Source of the DNA: Epinephelus fuscoguttatus
Taxonomy: Eukaryota; Chordata; Actinopteri; Perciformes; Serranidae
Reading direction: 5' to 3'
NCBI RefSeq assembly: GCF_011397635.1
Contig: NC_064758.1
Coordinates: 15,424,513 to 15,488,512 of the forward strand
DNA: 64,000 bases
The position numbers and the translations under genes were made by a program. The notes beneath the pieces were generated by a model. That model saw only the letters and a program-made list of their open reading frames with translations. It made no database searches and had not been told where the DNA came from. Below, piece by piece: positions 50,501-60,376 of this stretch (within the stretch, counting starts at the first letter, position 1; each line of letters begins with the position of its first letter).

Positions 50501-51825
50501 ACCTCTGCACAGGACAAACAATCTAAAAGTGCATTAAGTTCTTGATGAATAAAAGTAAAAGGGGCTCTGCATTTAACAACAGCAAAACTATTTCCGAACA
50601 TCTGTTCAGAAACTCTCACACGACTTGTGCAGTACATTCCATGTCTCATTTATCCAGTCCTGTGCTCAGTATTTCCCAAGCAGACAGCCCTTTCTGATGG
50701 AGAACTGAAGTGAAAGTGATCTATGCTCTCTTCAAAGCCAGACTCCATTGACAAAAACACAAACTGCACCTCGCTGAACATGGGAGCTGCTGGTCTATCA
50801 CTGCCTTGTTCAGTCAGTTTAAGTAATTGTGTGACTCTGGTGTTTTAAAGGGTTAGTTTAAATTCACCAAAGTAACACAAACACATTACGGATGATATAC
50901 CACTATACCACACTTTCCACACAACTTATACAACATTTTAAAAGACCTGGACCTGCTTTTGAGACCTCCTCTTCTCTGTTGCTTCCACAGGGATCATTTG
51001 AGCAGGAAGTTTGCCTGTCTCTCCACTCCATCAACCCGTACGGCAGCCGAGAGAGCAGGATTCTCTTCAGCACATGGAATCTGGACCATAGGTTGGACTC
51101 TTTAGCCTTTAGTCAAAAAGCATTTCACTATCACAAAGGGCAAACCAAGCCTAGCTTTGTGCTTTCTAATGATTATATATTCAAAATCATTTATTTATAC
51201 ATTTCATTTGACGTATCAGGAAAAGTATTTGAGTTATATGACATCACATTATGTGACCTCTGTCCCTCATGTGATAGAGGGGTCAAGGGTGTCACTACTG
51301 CATTGAGTAGGGTTATGCAATAACTGAGTGAATTGAAATGTTTAAAGACGTGCCGGAAAAAGCCTTACCGAAAGGATCAAAGGCCTTATTTGGGTTAATA
51401 TTAAATTAGTTAATAATTAGGCTCAAGGATCAAATCATCCATCAGGCTTCGTCAGGCTTTGGTAGACAGTGATCTGATATAACAGCTGACAGCAGATGAT
51501 GACTTATTAATTAGAACAAGATACCTGCTGGTTTAAGACACAACTTAAAACATTTCTTCTTCGTCTTGTGTCCAGGATTGAAAAGAAAAGGACCATCATT
51601 CCCGCTCTGCTGGAAGCTCTCCAGAATCACAAGAGCGAAGATGTCAACCTGAACTACTTCTACCGCCTGCTGTTCACCAGGGAGAACCTGAAGCTGGTTC
51701 ACATCGTGTGCCATGACAAAGGTGCTCACAACCTGCTGTGTGACACCAAGAAGATTTTTAAACATACCATTAACACTGACAACACAAAACAGAAGCTTAA
51801 AGGGAAGAAGAGGCGCTTGGTGTGA
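47443..51825 (+). CDS. dffb: dffb, DNA fragmentation factor subunit beta (caspase-activated DNase)
   Basis: CDS join 47443-47565, 48511-48637, 48775-48960, 50056-50135, 50215-50388, 50991-51091, 51576-51825; all introns are GT-AG and phases agree; 346 residues against 338 in human. DFF40/CAD is the nuclease that cuts chromatin between nucleosomes in apoptosis once caspase-3 removes its inhibitor ICAD/DFF45. Residues about 5-80 form the CIDE-N domain (KPVKIRSRNDNRKYGVA, LCLYADGT-like segment, VPDN-like LPDNTELVLL), which binds ICAD. The C-terminal nuclease contains ESRILFSTWNLDH with D262 and H263, then H306, H310, K312 and H315, keeping the exact spacing of the catalytic and zinc-binding residues of mouse CAD. 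The tail is lysine-rich (KLKGKKRRLV), a likely nuclear-localisation signal. The gene appears intact. Confidence 0.96.
48511..48637 (+). CDS. dffb: dffb coding exon 2
   Basis: 127 nt after a TTTCCAG acceptor, encoding AHVCLYADGTKVTEGFFPTL and NTELVLLSSDQTW, the second half of CIDE-N. It ends at GGA-G/GTAGGT, phase 1. Confidence 0.94.
48775..48960 (+). CDS. dffb: dffb coding exon 3
   Basis: 186 nt from a TTCCAG acceptor to AAAG/GTACAA, encoding VCDIDQLLNTDRHADGLIKA through the acidic EEDEDWFKG linker that leads into the nuclease region. Confidence 0.94.
50056..50135 (+). CDS. dffb: dffb coding exon 4
   Basis: 80 nt; encodes DARFKTKSAYMKFNCESRIR then SYMKE, matching the conserved CESRIRSY motif of CAD. 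The following intron is only 79 bp. Confidence 0.94.
50215..50388 (+). CDS. dffb: dffb coding exon 5
   Basis: 58 codons in phase 0, ending with YNGSYFDRTEKELDRLCTQE and GWFTCQ, the conserved segment preceding the active site. Confidence 0.94.
50561..50887 (+). repeat. Dispersed repeat family X, copy in dffb intron 5
   Basis: Colinear with 26,647-27,049 over about 330 bp (AACAACAGCAAAACTAT, AGTCCTGTGCTCAGTA, TCTTCAAAGCCAGACTCCA, GCTGCTGGTCTA). Confidence 0.75.
50991..51091 (+). CDS. dffb: dffb coding exon 6 (active-site DH pair)
   Basis: 101 nt encoding HSINPYGSRESRILFSTWN and LDH, which carries D262 and H263. The donor is AG/GTTGGA, slightly weak at +3 to +4. Confidence 0.94.
51576..51825 (+). 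CDS. dffb: dffb coding exon 7 and stop
   Basis: It completes the split Arg codon, then encodes IEKKRTIIPALLEAL, YFYRLLFTRENLKLVHIVCH and the basic tail; TGA at 51,823-51,825. The zinc/active-site histidines are here. Confidence 0.95.
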
Positions 51826-52253
51826 TATTTTTACCCTTACTTTTATGAAAAAAATGATCATTTGAACTGTGACGACATAATGTGTTACACTGGAAAGATT
51901 TATCTCAGGGTCCACTGTCGATTTTTTTTAAATCATATTTTGCCTGTGGTGCTTCAATACAGACTGACAATATTTTGTAAAACGAAGGAAATTACACAAA
52001 CAAATGTTGAAATCATGAAAAAGCTTTTTTATTTTTTCTTAATGTTGGCACGGTGATGTAAAATGCATGAATTAATACAATGTGGCATTCACTCGGTCAG
52101 AAAGTTGCATAGGAGTGAAAAGCACTAGTGCAATTACTGTTAACAAAGAAATCTGATGACCAGATTTCATTTTTAATGTGAGATTTAAGTTATCCTCACT
52201 TTACTGACAAGCTAAAAAACTTTTATAAGAAACATTTTAAGTCCACATTTTTT

Positions 52254-52259
52254 AATAAA
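52254..52259 (+). terminator. dffb: Candidate polyadenylation signal of dffb
   Basis: AATAAA lies 429 nt after the dffb stop, followed by a T-rich stretch (about 52,280-52,315) that could serve as the downstream element. Confidence 0.5.
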
Positions 52260-53554
52260 ACATCTTTCATATAGAATCTAGTCTATTTGTATTTTTTTCT
52301 TTTTGTGTTTTTTACAGTTTTCATAAGTGGTCCAGAATGAAAATCCGTAGAATTTAGCAGGATGTTTTTGGTTATTTGCTTGTAATATAATCAACAATAT
52401 TTCAGGTCATTTTATTTTTAAATCTCCAAAGGTATTATTGGAATTCTGTGTGCCTGCTCATCAAGGCTAATTATTAGCTGCACTGATATAAATGTGTTAT
52501 GTTATGTTACAGATGTGTTGTATGTTAAACAGCTGCCAAAACCAAAACCATGGCACGTTAAGATGTGTTGATGAGAAATATTAGACACTTAGTGAGCAAT
52601 GACATTCATCTTAAACACTGAATATGTAATATTAAAAGCTCTTATTATGGATCTGCTCTTTGGCGCGTGCACCCTGCTGCCCTACCACATTTACACAGTC
52701 CGAAACCAGGCCATGAAATCTATCTTTGTGCTGCTTTTATCAACATGTTATTTCTGCATTTTACATTTTAGAACTTGTAATTTGTAGATTTGTGAGAAGA
52801 AAAAGCCTTCCGAGTTTGTTGTTTCAATGCAACACTGTTTGGCATCTCTCAAGGCTAATCTCAAACTGCCCTAAAATTATGAAGCGGTATGTTAGGTGGA
52901 CTCATTTGTCTAAATAAAGTGCCATGCCACACACATCAGCCAGGTGAGGCAAAGCTGACTAAACCATGGGTGGTGTGGGCATATATTCAGCAATAAATAA
53001 TAAACAGGCACTATATGTTCCCCACACGTGGCTATATTAATCCCATGACTGTAACTATGTTAAAAAAATATCAATTAAAATACTCAGATTTCAGACTAAC
53101 CATTAAGGGTTGAAAACACTTAAGCATCTTTGTGCATCTGGACGGTCCTTGTCAAGTCAACAATTGTATATTTCCACAAAGAACTTGCTTTAAACAGTTA
53201 ACACAGTCATAAACACCAGTGGATGAGTTCTGTGATTATGAGTTTTTGAGTTGTGATGAATCACACAGTTCATGACGGGGTAATGGAAGCAGGTTCAAAG
53301 CAAATACACATATACAATGTTGGCTTGTACGTGATGGTAGGCCAACATCAGACTCAGCTACAGCAACGTCATGCCGCCCTTGCTCATCACCAGTAACTCA
53401 CACAGTGCATGTGTGACAGCGTTACGATCTAAGGACTGATTGGATGCAGTATCTGAATACATTTGGCCGCTTTATAATAAGTGCTGAGCAACATCATGTC
53501 CTTCCACAGGCAGGACTTTGAGTCCACCACAGTCATCAGTGCAGTTCCTCTTCA
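52260..53554. other. Tail-to-tail spacer between dffb and the c1orf174-like gene
   Basis: Non-coding by inspection; it should hold the 3' UTR of the minus-strand gene. No repeat family or RNA gene was recognised. Confidence 0.5.
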
Positions 53555-53695
53555 CTAAGTCTCCACTCTCTCGTCTCGCTCCGTATTACTGAGGCCCAAC
53601 TCCTCTTCATCGCTGTCCTCTGGTGCGTAGTAATGTCGCCTCCTGTTCTCCCTGTGGACATGGGTTGAAGTCCCTGACGATCTCTGAGGGAAGTC
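53555..53695 (-). CDS. c1orf174: c1orf174-like coding exon 4 and stop
   Basis: 46 codons and TAG at 53,557-53,555 after a TTCGACAG acceptor; encodes DFPQRSSGTSTHVHRENRRR and the acidic end. Confidence 0.87.
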   Translation of the reverse strand, partial: DFPQRSSGTSTHVHRENRRRHYYAPEDSDEEELGLSNTERDERVET

Positions 53696-56600
53696 CTGTC
53701 GAACAAAACAGTCAGGTGTTTTGTAATTCATTCAACATGGACATAATCTTCAAGCAAATTTAACTGCTGCATTGACACAACTGGCAGTGAGGCTTTCATA
53801 AGTCAGTTACTTAACAACTGATGCAGATACTGTGGCTATGAAAACACCCTTTCTTTACGGTGTGTCTTTGATCTAGGGAATCTTTTCGATATTAATGCTA
53901 CATTTCAAACAGTATCCTTTGGTCTGATATCAATGTACTTGAAGTAATACTAGAAAGGATGCACGACATTAAATAGTGATTAGATGTGTGTCACAGTTTT
54001 CTTTTCTCCGTTAGAAAAATTCTACAGGAGGCACTGAGTCATATTTTCAACATCAGTTGAAAGGTGGAGAGGCACTTGTACAGTATTAATATAATATTGA
54101 CTTCTGCTACTGCAAGGCATTTTGGTAGGGACACAGTGTTTCCAATTCTGCATCTTTACAACCTATGGTGTGTGGTTTGTGAGATGAGATGTTTGTTCAT
54201 CTTGACTCTTCTGCTGCACAGAGACTTGCTATTTGTGCTCAGAAGCTGGATGGCCAAAGCATCCAAGAACAGTATGTAAGCCATTCAGAAGGTGAATGCA
54301 AGCAATATCATCCATTTAAAAACCCAATCATAATTACTCTAAAACAGAGTGCTCTCTCAATCACTCGTTAATTTTTCTCTTACCTAAGAGAAGAGCAAAA
54401 ATAAGGAAACACTGGTGCATCCCAGAGAAAAAATGTGTTCAGACATCGCTTCTCTGTATGAGGCCAATTGTTTACTGTTGCCATGGTGTTCAGCACCACA
54501 GACAGCGTACAGGCACTCCGCATAGTCAAGCTGCGCCAGTATTGTTTATCAGTGTGATTAGTTCAGCATCTATATACACTGATAACGTCATTCTTGCCAC
54601 CCCTCCCTTTTTCAACACCCCTTGTTTAGAGTATGTTCAATGGCAATGCTGCTGCATACTAAAATATGCACTTAACTGTAAAAAATTATTTTGACAACAA
54701 TGTGGTTGCTGCTTTATCTATGTTTAGTCAGTCTTTTTGGCACAGCCACTCCTTGACTGGCCATCAGTTGGGAACAATTTCCTCTACAAAAACCTCTTGA
54801 TCCAACCTGAGTCACAGACTGTCCCTATTATGGAGATAAACCATCATGCCTCACCTGTACAGTATCCAAGTTTCCAAAGAACTGCTCCACAGGAAGAATC
54901 TGATTACTGTCGTCATCCGGGTAGATGTTTTTGCTGGTGTCTTCACAATCCATGACCTCAGAGTCCTGTTTGTCCCAGACGCCGTACATTCCGCAACTGT
55001 CCAAATCCAGCCCCGTCCTCAGTTCATTTTCTTTGCCCTCCTGTCCTTCGAGCTCTGGTGATGCCGAGCATCTCCTCCTGCCTGCAGACTGGTGACATTC
55101 ACAGCTGATGAGAGAGAGTCTCTCCAGAGGACCGTCTGCTTTGCTGTAACCACCGACTACTGAAGTGCTCTCTGTTGCTGATTGTGTCTTTGGATTTTTC
55201 GCACATCTCCTCCTTGCAGAAGTCTGTGAAGGAAAGATTAAGACCAGGGTTAAGATGATGTTATAGTTAACCATGATCAATATCCTGAGGACAACAGCGA
55301 GCCTACTGGAGTCTGTAGTTCTCAGTGTCTAGCCAGTTATATTTGTCTAGTTCATGGAAAAACATCATACATGGTTCTTTTATAAATAGATATTATTTGA
55401 CTTCAGATATATTCTAAGTCACAAACAGCAGAACATAAGTGCTTGCTCTTTGTGCAGGATGTTCTCTCCTGTATACAGGTAAACACAAACCTTTCTGGAG
55501 CTGCTCTTCCTCTTTCTGGGCTTCAGGCTGTGGAGTTGACCAGGCATCTGCAAAGCAGCACAATGTGGTGTGTTTCATCCCTTGTGTCAATACCCAAGTA
55601 CAGCAACAGTACATTTTTAAAAAGCTGGTTTCAAACAGCAGGGAGACTATTAGATAAATGCACCATGCTTCCCTAGCTTCACACAAGCCAAGCAGCTTTC
55701 CAAAACACGCCCTGTAAAAGAGTACATGGAGTGTTTTACTGGAGCATACCAGCACACAGATAAAGCTGACTTATCTCTGCACATGGTATGTCTAAATGGC
55801 TGCTGAGGATAATCACTGTCATGGTGTTTGAGTTTAGCATATTTATAATGTTACGTAAGTCAGCCCTGTGCTGTAGAGTTATGCTCCCAGGAAACACAAA
55901 AGCAGAAGAAGGAGAAATGACTGGACATATGGACCTTTTCCGATTACTATACAACCCCAAATCCAGAAAAGTTGGGACGCTGTGTGAAATGTAAATAAAA
56001 CCAGAATACAATGATTGCAAATCTCATAAACCATATTTAATTCCCAATAGAACATAAACAACATATCAGATGTTGAAACTGAGACATTTTAATCAGATAT
56101 CAGCTCATGTTTATTTTGATGTCAGCAACTCATCTCAAAAAAGTTGGGTGAGGGCCATGTTTACCATGGTGTTGCATTCCCTCTTGCTGAAGTTTTGAGA
56201 AAGGAATGTTGTCCCATTCTTGTCTGATGTAGGATTCTAGCTGCTCAACAATCCTAGGAATTCTTTGTCGTATGTTCCGTTTTATGATGCATCAAATGTT
56301 TTTTATTGTTGAAAAGTCTGGACTGCAGACAGGCCAGTTCAGCACCCAGACTCTTCTACTGCGAAGCTATGCCGTTGTGATGGATGCGGTATGTGGTTTA
56401 GCATTGTCTTGCTAAAATATGCAAGGCCTTCCCTAAAAGAGATGTCGTCTGGATGGGGGCATATGCTGCTCTAACACCTCTATGTACTTTTCAGCATTGA
56501 TAGTGCCTTTCCAGATGTGTAAGCTACCCACGCCATAGGCACTAATGCAACCCCATACCATCAGAGATGCAGGCTTTTTAACTGTGGGTGATAACAAGCT

Positions 56601-57546
56601 GAATGGTCCCTCTCCTCTTTAGTCTGCAGGACAAGGTGTGCGTGGTATCCAAAAAGAACTTCAAATGTTGATTCATCTGACCACTGTGTTGCTGCCATCA
56701 AAATCAACATGAGTTAATATTTTCCACGATATGGTAAAATGTCTCAGTTTTAACATCTGATATGTTGTTTATGTCCTATTGTTTAAAAAAAAAAGAAATG
56801 GGTTCATGACATTACCAAATCATTACATTCCGTTTTTATTTACATTTTACACAGCGTCCCAATGTTTTTTTCTGAAAGTGTGTTTAAAATGATAAGATCT
56901 AAGTACCTCTGAAACAAAGATTTATGGCTGGGCGTAGTTTTGTAGGCAGTCTGAATTTATGCCAGCAAACACTGATAATGAAAATATTCATTTTAACCCT
57001 TAAAATGTGTGGGGTCTTTTCAGCAGCTCTTCCTGGTGGCCTCCGCTCTTCATGTCTTTCACCAAACTAACGCCACATGTTTTGAGTGGCAAATAAAACA
57101 TGGTGGCATTTTTGGGATCAGATTACACGGTGTTAACGGGGGAAACAAACACTGCACAATTTGCCGTTTACAGTTGACACATTTCACAACCCCACCACGG
57201 TTCTGTAAATCCCCGAGGAGCTTGAAACCACCACACCAACGGCCTTGCACCCTCCGCTGCTCCGGTGACCAAACCCCACGCAACATGCAGTCAATTACAC
57301 TGACGTTACGTTAGGCTACGTATCTTAACGTTAATACCCATGGCACAAGGACGGTTTCAACGTTGTCTGTGGTTATAGTGACATATTTAATAAGTACCGT
57401 TCCAAGAAAAGCTAGCTAATGTATCGAGATACATCCGCTACAAGCTAATAAGGCTAGCAGGATAGCTATGAGATATCAAACTACTGTGCTACCTGCCTGC
57501 TAGCTAGCGTTAATTAGCTTAGCTAAACACCTACCTTTCGCATCAT
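53555..57546 (-). CDS. c1orf174: c1orf174-like gene (UPF0688 family), complete CDS
   Basis: CDS on the minus strand: 57546-57535, 55547-55491, 55223-54855, 53695-53555; 192 residues, all junctions GT-AG and phase 0. The diagnostic part is YPDDDSNQILPVEQFFGNLD near residue 130, matching the DDDSNQPMPVSRFFGN motif I know from human C1orf174 (243 residues). The N-terminus is basic (KPRKRKSSSRKTSARRRC), a likely nuclear signal; the C-terminus is acidic with arginine (RRRHYYAPEDSDEEELGL). The molecular function is unknown. The first coding exon has only four codons (MMRK), so the start is less certain; the next ATG begins exon 2 directly. Its position tail-to-tail with dffb agrees with the human neighbourhood, which supports the call. 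Confidence 0.85.
54855..55223 (-). CDS. c1orf174: c1orf174-like coding exon 3
   Basis: 123 codons from a TTCACAG acceptor to CAG/GTGAGG; it includes the serine-rich middle and the conserved DDDSNQ...FFGN motif. Confidence 0.9.
55491..55547 (-). CDS. c1orf174: c1orf174-like coding exon 2
   Basis: 19 codons, MPGQLHSLKPRKRKSSSRK, between a TTTGCAG acceptor and an AAAG/GTTTGT donor. Confidence 0.8.
55950..56881 (-). mobile_element. Decayed Tc1-like element with about 140-bp terminal inverted repeats
   Basis: The arms at about 55,950-56,090 and 56,736-56,881 are inverted copies (AGTTGGGACGCTGTGT; AACATCTGATATGTTGTTTA and complement). Between them the minus strand carries a broken transposase C-terminal half: SDESTFEVLFG, then after frameshifts QQDNAKPHT-like and LNWPVCSPDF, then RQEWDNIPFSKLQQ. 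It has several stops. The helix-turn-helix part is missing and the catalytic Glu position after the SPD motif reads Lys. It sits in the first intron of the c1orf174-like gene. The 5' TA (55,950-55,951) is consistent with a Tc1/mariner insertion. Confidence 0.72.
57535..57546 (-). CDS. c1orf174: c1orf174-like coding exon 1 (12 nt coding)
   Basis: ATGATGCGAAAG followed by a consensus GTAGGT donor, in phase 0 with exon 2. Human C1orf174 also begins with a short basic sequence. If this exon is not used, translation would begin at the ATG at 55,547. Confidence 0.6.
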
Positions 57547-57748
57547 TTGTCGGCTTACTGCGTCTGTTTTTCAGCGCCCTCGATATTTATTTTGCCACAG
57601 TGTTGTTCGTTATTCTTCCTCCAGTCAACAGGCTTTGGTCAGCTATAAACAACTCCGGTATGTGGCGTCTCCGTCAGTTCTCACTCTTCTGGGGCCGCCT
57701 CAGTGTTATTTCCTGCTCGCGAGGTTCAATCAGAGGTCACAGTCACGC

Positions 57749-57757
57749 GTCACGTGA
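57749..57757. promoter_or_regulatory. E-box GTCACGTGA near the c1orf174-like promoter
   Basis: A CLEAR/USF-type palindromic E-box about 200 bp upstream of the c1orf174-like ATG. Confidence 0.45.
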
Positions 57758-57976
57758 GGGGAACAGCAGGAGGGACCAAGTGCTTTGTGATGGGACAGCG
57801 CCACCATGTGGTTATCTTTAGAGCGCTTTATATTTTGGTTGCTCATTCCTGAAACATGAGGTCCAAAATAAAACTTTTCTTTAGTTAATAATGAATCAGC
57901 CACAAATGTTCCTGCTCATACTCTTGCTCTGCCAATTCAATTTAATTTAATATAATTTCAAGGCTTTATGTGGAAC

Positions 57977-58016
57977 GTCACGTGACCAAACCGGAAAGCA
58001 GTACCCATCACTTCCG
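57977..58016. promoter_or_regulatory. E-box GTCACGTGAC plus paired ETS-like sites
   Basis: A perfect 10-bp palindrome at 57,977-57,986 is followed by CCGGAA (57,991-57,996) and its inverted partner CTTCCG (58,011-58,016). This arrangement is common in CpG-type promoters and lies about 150 bp before the THAP transposase frame. A GGGCG/GTAAGA donor-like site at about 58,031 could end an untranslated first exon. Confidence 0.45.
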
Positions 58017-58161
58017 CTTGTCGGAGAGGGCGGTAAGAACAACTGACGGTGTAAACTACGGACTTATAATCAGCTAGCCTAGCTAATAACTTACTTTTTA
58101 CTGTTGGCGTTTTATTAGATTTATTTATTATTTGATATCTGAATGTTAGTGAGAGGGCGTC

Positions 58162-59964
58162 TTGTCTTCGTCAAGACGAATAAAGTACCAGAAGCGAAGT
58201 AATCCTAACAATAATTTCTGCTGTGTACCTCAATGCACGATGTCAGGGAAGTACAACTCCACCATAAGTTTCCACCGCTTCCCAAAGGATGAAACCTTAA
58301 GAAAGATATGGATACGTAACGTGAGACGTGAGAATTTGGTGATTAAGAGGAGCAGGGCAGTCTGTAGTAGACATTTCGTCTCCACGGATGTAATTCAACG
58401 GGGGCGACGACGCCTGAAAGAGCGGGCTGTACCTGTGTTGTTTGCCTGGAACGACTACTCTCTGGAGAGAACACAACAACCAGAGGGTGAATTAATTGAA
58501 GAGGAGGAGATGGACGTTGGACTGTTGCTTCAGTGTCACGATTACGATGCAAAACCAGAACCATCAGTTTTGGATACAGCATGTGAGAAAATAGAGGCCC
58601 AGCAGCTGTTGATAGAGGAGCTGCAGAAGACGCTGGCTGAGGTCACACTGAAGCAGTCGTTTGGTTTGGAGAGGTTTTCAGCATCGGATGATGACATCAG
58701 ATTCTATACCAGGTATGTATTAGTTATTAAAAACGAGATTATGGGTGATTAAAATCTCTTCTCGGTCAATCTGTTCAATCTATGTTTGAAATTCATTCTA
58801 ACAGGAGCAAAACATTTAGGCCAATGTGCTGCCACTGCCTCTTGGCAAGATCTACCAGGGCAAACCTCAATAATGGGTTATGCTTTGGTTTAAAGGTAAT
58901 AATATTGTGGTTTCACTCTTTTAGATTTGCCAGCTATCGCCATCTACAGGCATTCTGGAGACAGATTGAACCTGCAACGTGGAGAATCGTGCCTGTTAGT
59001 ACGTCATCCACTTCCAGCACAACAGCAGCTCCTGACAAGGCCGTTGATCCACCTCGTCCACCGGTAGGAACATCATTCAGAGAACACCACTATATATTTC
59101 GATCTAATTTAAAACACAAAGTGGCAGTCTCAGACTTTTGGACCCCACTTTACATACATTAATGATGATCAGGCAGTGATTATCGTTATTACCACTAAGA
59201 CCTGTCCCCCCTGTCTCCATCACCAGAGCCGATGCCTTCCACTGATTGATGAACTGTTCCTGTTCTTGGTGTACCTATCGCTGGGTCTGAAGGAGAAAGA
59301 TCTGAGTGATCGTTTCAACATTCATCAGTCCACTGTCAGCAGGATAATCAAAACTTGGGTGCATTTTTTGTACACATTCATGGGCGCCATTGGGATATGG
59401 ATGTCTCCTGAAGCAATTAGAGCCACGATGCCGAGTGTGTTCAGCAAGTACCCTGACACCCAGGTCCTTATTAACTGCACAGAGATGAGATGTCAGATGC
59501 CTTCGTCTTTGCTCTCACAGAGTGAGATGTCTTCACAGTATAAATCCCACACTACCCTGAAAGGAATGATAGGTGTGTCACCACATGGTGCTGTTACTTT
59601 TGTTTCCTCATTGTATTCTGGCTCTATCAGTGACAAAGAATTGTTCAGGCAATCTGGCATTATTCCTCTTTTGGATAAAGATATGGCTGTAATGGTGGAC
59701 AAGGGATTTGGAATTGACGACCTAGAGCCCTGCAAAGTTTACAGACTGTCTCATGAAGTGCTGTTCACTCAGGACATTGCACGGTTAAGGATACATGTGG
59801 AGAGGACAATCAGGCGCATCAAAGAGAACAAACTGTTTGACACTATTATTCCTCTGACCATTGCTGGCAGTATCAACCAGCTTTTTGTGGTAGCCTGCCT
59901 CCTAACAAACTATCAAAACAAGCCACTTATCAAGGCTTGGGCCAAAGAACTGACTATGTGTTAA
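58162..59964 (+). pseudogene. THAP + DDE_Tnp_4 transposase gene (Harbinger/ISL2EU type), three exons, probably inactive
   Basis: Exons 58162-58712, 58925-59063 and 59227-59964, GT-AG, join into 475 codons without internal stops. Residues 20-90 are a THAP zinc finger (C20 or C21, C25, C68, H71; W50, P41; AVPVLF box), about 150-180 is a coiled coil, 240-275 is a helix-turn-helix (GLKEKDLSDRFNIHQSTVSR), and 300-455 is the DDE nuclease. The second and third acidic residues are present (D388 in VDKGF, E422 in RIHVER), but the first position reads N313 in LINCTEM where the family has Asp. Between GFGIDD and RIHVER the protein is about 12 residues shorter than I expect. There is no in-frame ATG ahead of the zinc finger: the frame opens with TTG (58,162) after a stop at 58,150. 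The spliced frame being otherwise open leaves a domesticated DNA-binding role possible. Confidence 0.85.
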
Positions 59965-60026
59965 CCTCATTGAACTAGCCTCTCTGGATATTTGTGGCAC
60001 TGAATGGCCTGTGATATTATTCAGAG

Positions 60027-60142
60027 TTGATTGAACTGACTCTGATCAGCTGTTCTGAAACCGAAAACTCTGAGTGTCCCATCTCAGGGTTCATCAACTC
60101 AGAGTTCAGAGTTATACTCAGGGTTTTTCTGAAACAGGCCCC
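60027..60142. repeat. Unpaired terminal-repeat-like arm ending in CTGAAACAGGCCC
   Basis: An AACTCAGAGTTCAGAG-rich segment ending in TTTCTGAAACAGGCCC resembles one end of a common fish DNA transposon. The matching opposite arm (GGGCCTGTTTCAG) was not found upstream between 57,800 and 58,160. It may be the 3' terminus of the THAP transposase element or a separate fragment. Confidence 0.4.
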
Positions 60143-60376
60143 TGCTCGTCAAACTGATAATGAGCCTCCCTCAATTGTCAGTTTGTCCCTCTGTGTGATA
60201 AACAATAACACTACACAAAAATGTCAGCAAGCACTAGATTCTTTGATGTTGCAGATTTGATACAGATTCTATGATAGGCTACATTTTTATGTAGCAGTAC
60301 ATATTATACATCTTGACTTTGTGGTTAAATTTTTATGAGTGGTTTAATTTATCAAATTGCCAACTGTTTTCATTAA

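Noticed and set aside
54828-55280. 150-codon single frame on the minus strand as a stand-alone gene
   Set aside because: Its core is exon 3 of the c1orf174-like gene; the extra residues at both ends are intron read-through past the acceptor and donor.
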